Assembly: GCF_000719865.1 (NCBI RefSeq)
Contig: NZ_JOID01000022.1
Span: 1 to 64,000 of the forward strand
Source: Streptomyces albus subsp. albus
Lineage (GTDB): Bacteria; Actinomycetota; Actinomycetes; Streptomycetales; Streptomycetaceae
DNA: 64,000 nucleotides
Reading direction: 5' to 3'
In this document: piece after piece, positions 17,754 through 25,191 of the stretch
How positions within the stretch are numbered: the first letter of the stretch is position 1
Layout of the letters: every line of letters starts with the position of its first letter
Position numbers and translations under genes: made by a program
Notes under the pieces: generated by a model
The model's database searches: none
Seen by the model: only the letters and a program-made list of their open reading frames with translations
Told to the model about the DNA's origin: nothing

Positions 17754-18680
17754 GTGACGGCCGATCAGCCGCAGCCGCCGGACGGGCCGTCCAGCGGCCC
17801 GGCCGCGTGCCATGCGCGGTGGCCGTCCGGCCGGCTGCGCGCGGCGGTGTTTGCGCTGACCGGCACCGTGCTGGCGGTCGCCGGGCACCACGCCGTGCTG
17901 CCGGTGCCGGTGCCCTGGGGGACGGTGGCGCTGCTGGCCGCCGCGCAGTACGCCGTCGTCCGGCCGACGGCGCGCCGGCGCCGTCCGCTGCCCGTGGTCG
18001 TCGCGGCTACCCTCGCGGCGCAGGCCGTGCTGCACACCGCCCTGTCGCTCGCCGCCGGTTGCGGAGCGCCGGCCGGGCACGCGGCGCACGGCGCGGACGG
18101 CGGCCCCGCGGCATACGGCGCGGGTGGAGCGGACGGCGGCGGGCTGGCGGCGGCCGCTGGTGTCCACCTCTGCCATCCGGCGCCGGCCGCCATGACGGCG
18201 GCACATGTGCTCGCCGCGCTGGCGGTGGCCTGGCTGCTGCACCGCGCGGACTCAGCGGCGGCCGGCGCGGCCCGCGCGGCCCGTGCCGTGCGGCGGGCCG
18301 CGGGGCAGGCTCTCGCCGTACTCCTCGTCCGGTACCCGTGCCCCGCGGGGGACACCGGCCGCGCACCGGAGCCGGCGGACACCGCCGCCTCCGTCGAACC
18401 GCCCTCGCCGGCACGGGAGTTCCTGGCGAGCGCCGTGGTGCGCCGGGGGCCGCCGCACCGGGAGCACAACCGTGGTTGTCGTTTCCCCGCGCCGGCCGCC
18501 CCGACGGGCTCCGGCCGTTCACCCGAGGAGCTCCCGCATGTCCGTTCACCCGCGCACGCCGTCCGTTCACCCGCGCCCGCACGCCCTCCCGCGCCTCGCG
18601 GCGGCCGCGGCCCTCGCGCTCGGCGCCACGGTCCTGGCCGCCGGCCCCGCCCGGGCCCACGCCCACGTCACCGCCGCTGA
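17754..18680 (+). CDS. membrane protein of the YcnI/copper locus, uncharacterised
   Basis: Open frame of 308 residues from GTG 17754. Residues about 25-175 contain hydrophobic segments (LRAAVFALTGTVLAVAGHHAVLP, VPWGTVALLAAAQYAVV, LPVVVAATLAAQAVLHTALSLAAG, MTAAHVLAALAVAWLL) with a His/Gly-rich loop (GHAAHGADGG, GVHLCHPAP) between them, resembling small membrane proteins encoded next to ycnI in streptomycetes. The last ~50 residues overlap the ycnI start by 143 bases and are Arg/Pro-rich. That tail looks like out-of-frame coding, so a frameshift may have extended the protein. The His/Cys-rich loop fits copper handling by inference only. Confidence 0.6.
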   Translation: MTADQPQPPDGPSSGPAACHARWPSGRLRAAVFALTGTVLAVAGHHAVLPVPVPWGTVALLAAAQYAVVRPTARRRRPLPVVVAATLAAQAVLHTALSLAAGCGAPAGHAAHGADGGPAAYGAGGADGGGLAAAAGVHLCHPAPAAMTAAHVLAALAVAWLLHRADSAAAGAARAARAVRRAAGQALAVLLVRYPCPAGDTGRAPEPADTAASVEPPSPAREFLASAVVRRGPPHREHNRGCRFPAPAAPTGSGRSPEELPHVRSPAHAVRSPAPARPPAPRGGRGPRARRHGPGRRPRPGPRPRHRR

Positions 18681-19350
18681 AGCCCGGGCGCTGGCCGAGA
18701 ACGTCACCCTCACCTTCACCTCGGAGGCGGAGAACCCCTCCGCCGGCTTCACGGAGCTGCGCGTCGAACTGCCGGACGGCATCGAACCCTCCGCCGTCGA
18801 GCTGAAGAAGGCCCCCAAGGGCTGGAAGCTGAAGGCCACCGACGGCGGCTACCGTGTCGCCGGGCCCGAGACCGAGGCGGGCACCGACGCCGAGTACCAG
18901 ATCACCGTCCGGCAGCTCCCCGACGCCCGGAAGCTGGCCTTCAAGACCGTGGAGACCTACGGGGACGGCACGGTGGCGCGCTGGATCGAGATCTCGGACG
19001 GCGGCGACGGGCACGGCGACGGGCACGACTCCGGGCAGCCGGCCCCCGTCCTCGAACTGAAGCCGGCCGCCCCGGGGGCCGAGCCGGTCGACCCCGGGGA
19101 CTCCGGTGCCGAGGACTCCGATGACCAGGCCGGGGCCGCGACGGCAGCGGCCCCCGAGCCGTCCGCCACCGTGGCGGAGGACACCGCCACGGCGGACGGC
19201 GGGGCAGAGGAGGCGGAGCGGACCGCGGCGGCCGGGGAGGACAGCGGCTCGTCCGTCCTCCCGCTGGCCGCCGGAGCCGTGGGCGTGCTCGCGCTCGGCG
19301 GCGGCGCGTGGTGGTTCCTCCGCCGCCGGAGCGCAGCGGACGCCGGCTGA
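18538..19350 (+). CDS. ycnI: YcnI-family (DUF1775) copper-associated protein
   Basis: A 270-residue exported, membrane-anchored protein. ATG 18538 has a GAGGAG ribosome site 7-8 bases upstream. A signal peptide (LAAAAALALGATVLAAGPARA) ends at mature HAHVTAAEA; the N-terminal His is the Cu(II) ligand in characterised YcnI. The YcnI beta domain follows (ENVTLTFTSEAENPSAGFTELRVELPDGI, KGWKLKATDGGYRVAG, YQITVRQLPDARKLAFKTVETYGDGTVARWIE). Next is a His/Asp/Gly segment (GDGHGDGHDSG), an acidic low-complexity stalk and a C-terminal membrane anchor (LPLAAGAVGVLALGGGAWWFLRRR). It likely acts as an extracellular copper chaperone cooperating with CopC/CopD. The gene follows the membrane-protein gene with overlap, so they are co-transcribed. 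Confidence 0.88.
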   Translation: MSVHPRTPSVHPRPHALPRLAAAAALALGATVLAAGPARAHAHVTAAEARALAENVTLTFTSEAENPSAGFTELRVELPDGIEPSAVELKKAPKGWKLKATDGGYRVAGPETEAGTDAEYQITVRQLPDARKLAFKTVETYGDGTVARWIEISDGGDGHGDGHDSGQPAPVLELKPAAPGAEPVDPGDSGAEDSDDQAGAATAAAPEPSATVAEDTATADGGAEEAERTAAAGEDSGSSVLPLAAGAVGVLALGGGAWWFLRRRSAADAG

Positions 19351-19572
19351 GGCCGGCCGGGGGGAGCTTGCACCGCTAACCAGGCACCGGGCGGGCGGCG
19401 TGCGCGCCGGGCGTGACGACGACGGCCAGGGCGACGGGCCGTCGTGTCCGCCCGACGCGGAGCCCGCCGGTGCCGTTCCCCCCCGGCCCGCCGGCCCGGG
19501 CCCGCGCCGGGCACCGGAAGCGGGCCGGCGCGCGCGGACGGCCGCGGAGCCTCCGATGGGGCCGAGCCGAGG

Positions 19573-20814
19573 TCAGAGCGCCTCCGCGTAGTCGGGCAGA
19601 ACCAGGAACGAGTGAGTCTCGCGCATCTCCTCGGCGTGCGACGAGGCCATCGCCCTCGCGGCTGCCGCGGGGTCGCGCAGCAGGGCGTTGCGGGCGTCCA
19701 GTTCCTCCCGCGTCGTCGGCGTCACCACTGTGCCGCCGCTGCCGGCGAGCGCCTGGTTGCGCTCCGCGAAGGACCGCATCCTGCGCTCGTACGCCGTGAA
19801 GGCGTCCGTGTGGTGGGCGTGTACGGCCAGTTCGCCGGCCAGGACGTAGGCGCCGACGAGTGAGACGCTCGACCCCTGACCGGAGAGGAACGAGGTGGCG
19901 TGTGCCGCATCCCCCGTCAGGGCGACGCGGCCGTGGGACCAGGCGGGCATGTGGATCTGGCTCACGGTGTCGAAGAAGAGGTCGTCCGCCTCCCGCACCG
20001 CCTCCAGCAGGCGCGGCAGATGCCACACCTGCTCCGGGTAGCGCGCCGCGATCAGTTCCCGCAGGCCTTCGGGGTCGCGGAGGAGGCCGGGGGGCGGGGC
20101 CTCGTGCGTGAAGGTTAAGAAGCCGTGCACGGAGGCGGCCGACTCGATGGCGTAGAGGACCGCGCTGCGTCCCGGCTCGTTCCAGATGACCGCTTCATGT
20201 GCGAGGCCGAACTCGTTCGGCAGGGTGAAGACGGCGAAGACCCGTCCGAGGTAGCGGTGGAACGGTTCCTCGGGGCCGAAGACCAGCCGGCGCGTGTTCG
20301 AGTGCAGGCCGTCCGCGCCGATCACCAGGTCGAAGGTGCGGCGCGTGCCGCTGTCGAAGACGACGTGGACGGCGTCACCGTCGTCGTCCAGCGTCGCGAT
20401 CGAATCGTCGAACAGGAACTCGACCCGCTCCGGCAGCGACGCGGTGAGCGCGTCGGCCAGGTCTCCGCGGCGGATCTCGAGGTCGAGGCCCGCCTCTCCG
20501 CCGGTCACCTGTTCGGGCTGCAGGGACCCGATCGTCTCACCGGCGGCGTCCACGAAGGTGATCCGCCGGCTGTCGACGTGTGCCCGGCGCAGGCGCGGCA
20601 GCAGGCCCATGCGGTCCACGACGTCACGGGCCGTGCCGCGTATGTCGATCGCGTACCCGCCCCGGCGCACCGTGGGGGCCTTCTCGACGACGGTGACCTC
20701 GAAGCCGTACCGGTCGAGCCAGTACGCGAGCGCGGGGCCCGCGATGCTCGCTCCGGAGATCAGTACGCGCTGTGCGCGTCGGGCGGGACGGTCGGGTCGG
20801 GGCGTGTCGTTCAC
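19573..20814 (-). CDS. FAD-dependent aromatic/polyketide monooxygenase
   Basis: A 413-residue PHBH-type flavoprotein. GTG 20814 is chosen because GGAGAGG lies upstream. It shows the N-terminal dinucleotide-binding motif (VLISGASIAGPALAYWLDRYG), the middle DG motif (LVIGADGLHSNTRR) and the C-terminal GD motif (GRVALTGDAAHATSFLSGQG). It resembles TetX/RdmE-like hydroxylases acting on aromatic compounds, including antibiotics. It is divergent from a MarR regulator with two palindromic sites in the shared region, so the regulator probably senses the substrate. A TTA leucine codon at residue 233 (20116-20118) implies dependence on the bldA tRNA and hence on development or secondary metabolism. Confidence 0.9.
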   Translation of the reverse strand: MNDTPRPDRPARRAQRVLISGASIAGPALAYWLDRYGFEVTVVEKAPTVRRGGYAIDIRGTARDVVDRMGLLPRLRRAHVDSRRITFVDAAGETIGSLQPEQVTGGEAGLDLEIRRGDLADALTASLPERVEFLFDDSIATLDDDGDAVHVVFDSGTRRTFDLVIGADGLHSNTRRLVFGPEEPFHRYLGRVFAVFTLPNEFGLAHEAVIWNEPGRSAVLYAIESAASVHGFLTFTHEAPPPGLLRDPEGLRELIAARYPEQVWHLPRLLEAVREADDLFFDTVSQIHMPAWSHGRVALTGDAAHATSFLSGQGSSVSLVGAYVLAGELAVHAHHTDAFTAYERRMRSFAERNQALAGSGGTVVTPTTREELDARNALLRDPAAAARAMASSHAEEMRETHSFLVLPDYAEAL

Positions 20815-20890
20815 GCTTCTCACCTCTCCACCGGGGAGCGCCCCCGGCTCGCAAGCGGTACGCACCGCACCGCGGCAGCGGAAAGATGCG

Positions 20891-20901
20891 TACCTCAGGT
20901 A
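20891..20901. promoter_or_regulatory. palindromic MarR operator 1
   Basis: tacctcaggta, a near-perfect palindrome sharing the TACCT/AGGTA arms of operator 2, about 77 bases upstream of the monooxygenase start codon. Likely the site through which MarR represses the monooxygenase. Confidence 0.6.
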
Positions 20902-20958
20902 TCTTTATGTGGCCCATACGGGCCCCTTGCCGGCGTGTGACCGGTACCACCGTAACAG

Positions 20959-20975
20959 ATACCTAACTCAGGTAT
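20959..20975. promoter_or_regulatory. palindromic MarR operator 2
   Basis: ATACCT-aactc-AGGTAT inverted repeat immediately before the AAAGGAG ribosome site of the marR gene, consistent with autoregulation. It shares its half-sites with operator 1. Confidence 0.65.
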
Positions 20976-20990
20976 GTAAAAGGAGATGTC

Positions 20991-21515
20991 ATGTCCCCCG
21001 AGCCCTCCGGGGAGCTCGCACCGGAGCACCGGGAATCCGCCTTCCTGGCCGTGTTTCCCCGGATCGCCCAGCTCAGCACGGCCATCACGAAGGGCCGGCT
21101 CGTCGAACGCGCGACCGACGAGGCGGGCCTGACCCGCGACCGCCCCGCGATCAGCGTGCTCATGACGCTCCGCATGGCCGGCAAGCCGTTGCGGATCGGG
21201 GAGATCGCCGACCGCATGCAGGTCGTGGGCCCGCACGTGACCCGTCAGGTCCAGATCCTGGAGAAGCGCGGACTCGTCCGCCGCGTCACCGACCCGGACG
21301 ACGGCCGCGCACGCCTCATCGAAGCGACCGGACCGGGTGAGGAAGCGGCCAACCGGTACGTGACCTATCTGCTGGGCTGGTTCACCGAAGCGCTCACCGA
21401 CTGGCCGCAGCGGGACCGTGACGACCTTGCCCGCCTCCTCGCACGCTTCGCCGACGACGTGACGGCGCGGCTGGCGCGGTTCGACGACGGCGAGGACCGC
21501 ACGTCCGGCGCATGA
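20991..21515 (+). CDS. MarR-family transcriptional regulator
   Basis: A 174-residue winged-helix regulator from ATG 20991 with AAAGGAG 5 bases upstream. The HTH and wing are clear: LTRDRPAISVLMTLRMAGKPLRIGEIADRMQVVGPHVTRQVQILEKRGLVRRVTDPDDGRARLIEAT, with the DDGR wing signature of MarR proteins. N- and C-terminal helices provide dimerisation. It is divergently paired with the FAD monooxygenase, with two matching palindromes between them. Members usually repress such enzymes until a phenolic or antibiotic ligand binds; that role is inferred here from context. Confidence 0.92.
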   Translation: MSPEPSGELAPEHRESAFLAVFPRIAQLSTAITKGRLVERATDEAGLTRDRPAISVLMTLRMAGKPLRIGEIADRMQVVGPHVTRQVQILEKRGLVRRVTDPDDGRARLIEATGPGEEAANRYVTYLLGWFTEALTDWPQRDRDDLARLLARFADDVTARLARFDDGEDRTSGA

Positions 21516-21593
21516 CGGCCGAAGCGGTCCCGGTCGTGGCCGGGCGCCGGAACCCTTCCCGCGTGCGCGAGGCGACGGCGCGCGTCGTCCGGT

Positions 21594-23360
21594 TCAGCGC
21601 GCCGCAGGCGCCTCCGGACCGCCTGGTTCGTCCGCCGTCCGGCCGCGGGGCCGGCGCGTTGCCTGCGGGGGCCGGACGGGCGGGGCGCCGTGGGGAAGCG
21701 TCAGGGCGGAGTCCGTGTGCAGGGTGATCCGCACGGGGGTGAAGGCCGTGGCGTCCACCGGTGACTCCCCGGTGCCGGGGCTGTGGGCGTAGCGCGGATG
21801 GGCCCCGCCGCTGATCTGCCAGCGGAGGCGGTGGCCGGCCGCGAAGCGGTGGGCGGTGTGGCCCATCTCCACGTCGGCCCGCCCGGGTGCCGGGCCGGTC
21901 GTCCGCAGCCGGCCCAGCCCGTCGCAGACGTTGACGGAACGGCCTCGCGGGTCCACGTCGCACAGGCGGGTGAAGACATCGGCGTGACCGGTGTCGGTGG
22001 AGACGCTCAGCCGCGCGGAGACCGGACCCAGGATCTCCAGGGGTTCGGTGAGCGGGGGGCCGGTGAACGTCAGCACGTCGTCCCGGGCCTCCAGGGCGCC
22101 GTTGTCGCGGGGGCCGGCGGCGGGGGAGAGCAGCGGGCCGCCGACGGACGGCGTGGGGTCGTCCGGGTCGTAGCGGAACGACGCCAGCGGGAGGGAGTCG
22201 GTGGGCGCCTGCCGGGTGAGGTGGCCCTCCGGGGTGGGGAACCACGCGGTGGCGGCCGGGGCCGGGGGCCACGCGTCGAGGTCCCGCGGGCCGCCTCCGC
22301 CGCCGACGTGCGCGCGCACCGCCGTGGGCCGCAGTCCGGAGGGGTCCGACTCCAGGTGCGCGCGCAGCCAGGCGAGGCTCTCGGCGAACACCTCGGGCCA
22401 CCCCTGCTGCAGCGCGGAGGTGTGGGTCCAGGGTCCGGCCAGCAGGGCCGTCTCGCATCCGGCCCGCCGCAGTCGGCCGTACTGCTCGAAGGTCTGGCCG
22501 GCCAGCGCGTCGTGCCATCCGGTGATCAGGGCGGTCGGCACGCTCAGCCGTTCCGCCGCCCCGGCCGTCGACGCGCCCTGCCAGTACGGGTCGTCCGGCT
22601 CCGGGTGCGTCATCACCTCGTCCAGCCAAGGCACTTCGCACCCGAGGGCGGACACCTGCGCACCGCGCAGCGGCCGCGCGGTGGTGACGTCGCGCAGACG
22701 GCGCCGCAGGCGCAGTGTCGCCTTGGCGAACGGCACCATCCCCCGGTGCTGGTACGTCATGCCGGCGCCGACGGCGAGGGTGTTCTCCAGACGGAGCGCA
22801 CCGTCCGCGTGGAAGAGGGCGTGGGGATCGTGCAGGCCCACCTGCACCACCATCGCCTTCAGCTCCGGCGGCGGGTCCAGGGCGAGGGCCCACTGTGTGT
22901 AGCCCAGGTAGCTGGGGCCGACCGTGCCCAGGGTGCCGTTGAACCAGGGCTGCCGCCGGAGCCAGGCCACCGCCGCCCGGCCGTCGGCGGCCTCGTTGCG
23001 CCACAGGTGGAACGCGCCGCCCGAGCCGCCGGTGCCGCGGCAGCTCTGCAGGACGACATGGAAGCCCTGTTCGGCGAAGAGCAGGCCGTACATGGGGGAC
23101 CAGGGCAGACCCCTGCCGTAGGGCGAGCGCACCAGGAGGGTGGGGAAGTCGCCCTCGGCGCGCGGGAAGTAGTGATCCGTGACCAGCGGGCTGCCGTCGG
23201 CGGCCGGCACCGTGAGCCCCGGCTCCCACCCGGCGGCGTGCCGTCGGGCCGGGAGGCGGCGCCAAGTCGCCCTCATCATCCGTGCGGACGGCGGAGGCTT
23301 CGCGGAAGGCGGTGCCCAGCCGGCCGGCCTCGGGGCAGGGCTGTGGGTGCGGGGTGTCAT
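21594..23360 (-). CDS. CocE/NonD-family hydrolase (X-Pro dipeptidyl-peptidase fold)
   Basis: 588 residues from ATG 23360, preceded by GAGGAGGGG. The alpha/beta-hydrolase core has the nucleophile motif GPSYLGY (Ser150), an oxyanion-side QSCRGTGGSGG, WHDALAGQ near the acid, and AGPWTHTS with the catalytic His. The C-terminal jelly-roll (LEILGPVSARLSVSTDTGHADVFTRLCDVDPRGRS) is typical of CocE and glutaryl-7-ACA acylase-like enzymes. These hydrolyse esters or amides; the substrate is unknown. The C-terminal ~25 residues are Pro/Arg-rich. It is divergent from a TetR regulator across a 29-base perfect palindrome that overlaps its leader, so it is probably repressed by that TetR protein. Confidence 0.9.
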   Translation of the reverse strand: MTPRTHSPAPRPAGWAPPSAKPPPSARMMRATWRRLPARRHAAGWEPGLTVPAADGSPLVTDHYFPRAEGDFPTLLVRSPYGRGLPWSPMYGLLFAEQGFHVVLQSCRGTGGSGGAFHLWRNEAADGRAAVAWLRRQPWFNGTLGTVGPSYLGYTQWALALDPPPELKAMVVQVGLHDPHALFHADGALRLENTLAVGAGMTYQHRGMVPFAKATLRLRRRLRDVTTARPLRGAQVSALGCEVPWLDEVMTHPEPDDPYWQGASTAGAAERLSVPTALITGWHDALAGQTFEQYGRLRRAGCETALLAGPWTHTSALQQGWPEVFAESLAWLRAHLESDPSGLRPTAVRAHVGGGGGPRDLDAWPPAPAATAWFPTPEGHLTRQAPTDSLPLASFRYDPDDPTPSVGGPLLSPAAGPRDNGALEARDDVLTFTGPPLTEPLEILGPVSARLSVSTDTGHADVFTRLCDVDPRGRSVNVCDGLGRLRTTGPAPGRADVEMGHTAHRFAAGHRLRWQISGGAHPRYAHSPGTGESPVDATAFTPVRITLHTDSALTLPHGAPPVRPPQATRRPRGRTADEPGGPEAPAAR

Positions 23361-23371
23361 CGTTCCCCTCC

Positions 23372-23400
23372 TCTATTCTCGTACGTTGTACGAGAATAGA
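23372..23400. promoter_or_regulatory. perfect 13-bp dyad, TetR operator
   Basis: tctattctcgtac (23372-23384), gtt, gtacgagaataga (23388-23400). It is A/T-rich against a 75% GC background, 11 bases upstream of the hydrolase start and 10 bases upstream of the TetR ATG. It would block both promoters. Confidence 0.85.
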
Positions 23401-23410
23401 GGATGCTTGG

Positions 23411-24172
23411 ATGGCGTCCACAAGGGCCGCCGCGTTCGGGGAGAGGAGCACGAGGACCGTGACCCGTGACGGAGGGGCCGGCGCCACGGGCGTCGACCCC
23501 CAGCAGCTCTGGCTGAACGACCGCCCCCGCAGGGGCCGCAGACCGGCCTTCAGCCGGGAGGCCATCACCGCGGCCGCCGTCGCCCTGGCGGACGCGGAAG
23601 GGCTGGAAGCGGTCACCATGCGGAGGGTCGCCGCCCGGGTCGGAGCCGGTGTCATGTCGCTCTACAGCTACGCGCCCGACAAGGAGACCCTGTTGGAGCT
23701 GATGGTCGACCACGCGAGCGGTGAACTGCCGGTCCCGGACGCGCCCACCGGCGACTGGCGCGCCGACCTCAAGCGGATCGCCCACCGGCAGCGCGCCCTC
23801 ATGCTCCGGCATCCCTGGCTGCCCGCCGCCCTCTCCACGCACCGCACCCCGGGCCCCAACACCCTGGCGTTCCTGGAACACGCCCTGGCCGCCCTGCGGC
23901 CCACCGGACTGGACGGCGCGGCGCGGCTGGAGATCTACGCCCAGCTCACGGCCTTCGTGGCCGGTCACGCCGCGCACGAGATCGCGCAGGCCGAGGCCGC
24001 GCGGTCCCCGGACCGGGCCGCGGCCGAAGCCCGCTACCTCGCCGCCGTCGCCGCGGACGGCCGCCATCCCGAACTCGCCGAGGCCCTGGCCGCCCCCGGC
24101 CGCCCCCTCGCCCCGGAGGCCACCTTCACCCGCTTCCTCAACCGCCTGGTCGACGGCCTCGACACCGGCTGA
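23411..24172 (+). CDS. TetR/AcrR-family transcriptional regulator (TetR_C-type)
   Basis: 253 residues from ATG 23411 (AGAGGA upstream) or 237 from GTG 23459 (GAGGAC upstream); the shorter form starts nearer the conserved domain. The HTH is clear: RRPAFSREAITAAAVALADAEGLEAVTMRRVAARVGAGVMSLYSYAPDKETLLELMVDHA. The ligand domain (HRQRALMLRHPWLPAALSTHRTPGPNTLAFLEHALAALRPTGLDG) matches the TetR_C_1 class that controls exporters and hydrolases. The divergent CocE-type hydrolase and the intervening palindrome define its probable target and autoregulation. Confidence 0.92.
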   Translation: MASTRAAAFGERSTRTVTRDGGAGATGVDPQQLWLNDRPRRGRRPAFSREAITAAAVALADAEGLEAVTMRRVAARVGAGVMSLYSYAPDKETLLELMVDHASGELPVPDAPTGDWRADLKRIAHRQRALMLRHPWLPAALSTHRTPGPNTLAFLEHALAALRPTGLDGAARLEIYAQLTAFVAGHAAHEIAQAEAARSPDRAAAEARYLAAVAADGRHPELAEALAAPGRPLAPEATFTRFLNRLVDGLDTG

Positions 24173-24187
24173 CCCGGCCGTGCCGCT

Positions 24188-24376
24188 TCAGCGCGGCCGT
24201 CGTGCCGGTCCGGACGCCGGTTCCGGCGCCGACGCGGGCGGCGGGCGGTTCCACGGCCGCCGCGCCGCGCGTTGGCGAAGCCGGTCGACGACCCGCCGGG
24301 CCACGCCGTCGTCGCGCCGGAAGTCGTTCCCGGCCCCGATGACGACGGTCCGGCGGGAACCGCGCGGGGCGGTCAT
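24188..24376 (-). pseudogene. hydrogenase maturation protease remnant (N-terminal fragment)
   Basis: A 62-residue frame from ATG 24376 whose start overlaps the STAS gene stop (ATGA). It begins RRTVVIGAGNDFRRDDGVARRVVDRLRQRA, the first strand and helix of the HyaD/HycI-type [NiFe]-hydrogenase maturation protease family (VxxGxGNxxRxDDGxG, the Glu/Asp nickel site). Family members are about 150-170 residues; here the frame turns into Arg/Pro sequence and stops. The second metal-binding Asp and His are therefore missing and the product cannot be an active protease. No hydrogenase genes are in the window. Confidence 0.65.
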
Positions 24377-24786
24377 GGCGCCGTTGCGGCCTCCACCCGT
24401 GCCGCCGCCACCGGGAGGCCGGCGGGTGCCGGGGACCCGAGGGCCTCGGCCAGGCCCGCGCTGACGTCGAAGACCCGGGCGAGCCGCGTCAGGCGCATCA
24501 CCCGCAGGATGTGCCCGTCGCTCGCGACCAGGCGGAGCCGGCCGCCGCGGGACAGGACGCGGTTGCGCGCGCGGCACAGCATCGCCAGCCCCCGGCAGTC
24601 CAGGAACGTCACCGCCCGCAGGTCGACCACCAGGTCGGGGGCGGGGGAGGCGGTGAGCGCGTCGAGGCGTACGGAGAGGGCCGGGGCGGTCAGGATGTCG
24701 ATCTCGCCGCGCAGTTCGGCGACGGTGGTGCCGTCGATCCGCCGTACGCGCAGGCCGTCCGCCGTGCGACTCCCGGCCTCCACCAT
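24373..24786 (-). CDS. STAS-domain (anti-sigma factor antagonist-like) protein lacking the phospho-serine
   Basis: 137 residues from ATG 24786. The STAS fold is clear: VAELRGEIDILTAPALSVRLDAL, PDLVVDLRAVTFLDCRGLAMLCRARNRV, RLRLVASDGHILRVMRLTRLARVFDV. In SpoIIAA/BldG-like proteins the motif is D-S-S/T-G-L and its second Ser/Thr is phosphorylated by the partner anti-sigma kinase. Here the motif is D-C-R-G-L, so the acceptor is Arg. The protein may be constitutively unphosphorylated, or it may have a non-partner-switching role. An ATPase of the anti-sigma type is encoded at 35691, and a SpoIIE phosphatase at 53964, but neither is adjacent. Confidence 0.87.
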   Translation of the reverse strand: MVEAGSRTADGLRVRRIDGTTVAELRGEIDILTAPALSVRLDALTASPAPDLVVDLRAVTFLDCRGLAMLCRARNRVLSRGGRLRLVASDGHILRVMRLTRLARVFDVSAGLAEALGSPAPAGLPVAAARVEAATAP

Positions 24787-25191
24787 GGTCGTCCACCTGT
24801 CTCTCGGCCCGGTGTACCCCGCGTACAGCCGGTGCGTCTTCAGCAAAGAACAGCGGGCCCGCCCGGGGAAGGGCCCTATGGCCCCGGTCGTCCCGGGACG
24901 CCCGGCCCCGATGGACCGGCGCGAACCCGGGGCCGCGCGCTCCCTGCTGGGGCCGGTCAGCCCCTCCCGGACGGCGCGTGCGCGGTGCGAGAGTACGGGG
25001 AACGGGAGCGCTCCCGCGCCCGTAACCGCGGGTTCGGGGCGCAGGTCACACCGGCCGCGTCCGGTACTGACCGGGCGGTACGCACCGGTCGGCGCATGGC
25101 GGGACGGGCAGGCAGGCCGGCCGGACCACCGCCCCGCGGCCCCGGCAGCCCCGGTCCGCCGGACGTTCGCGCGCACACGGAAGGAACGGAC
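24787..25191. other. divergent intergenic region, STAS gene / universal stress gene
   Basis: 405 bases holding the promoters of two divergent genes. I see no conserved frame. An AAGGAA ribosome site ends it on the right. Confidence 0.5.

Noticed and set aside
24800..24835. third copy of the gtgtaccc hairpin repeat
   Set aside because: gtgtaccccgcgtac resembles the arm only over a few bases; there is no matching inverse arm or flank.
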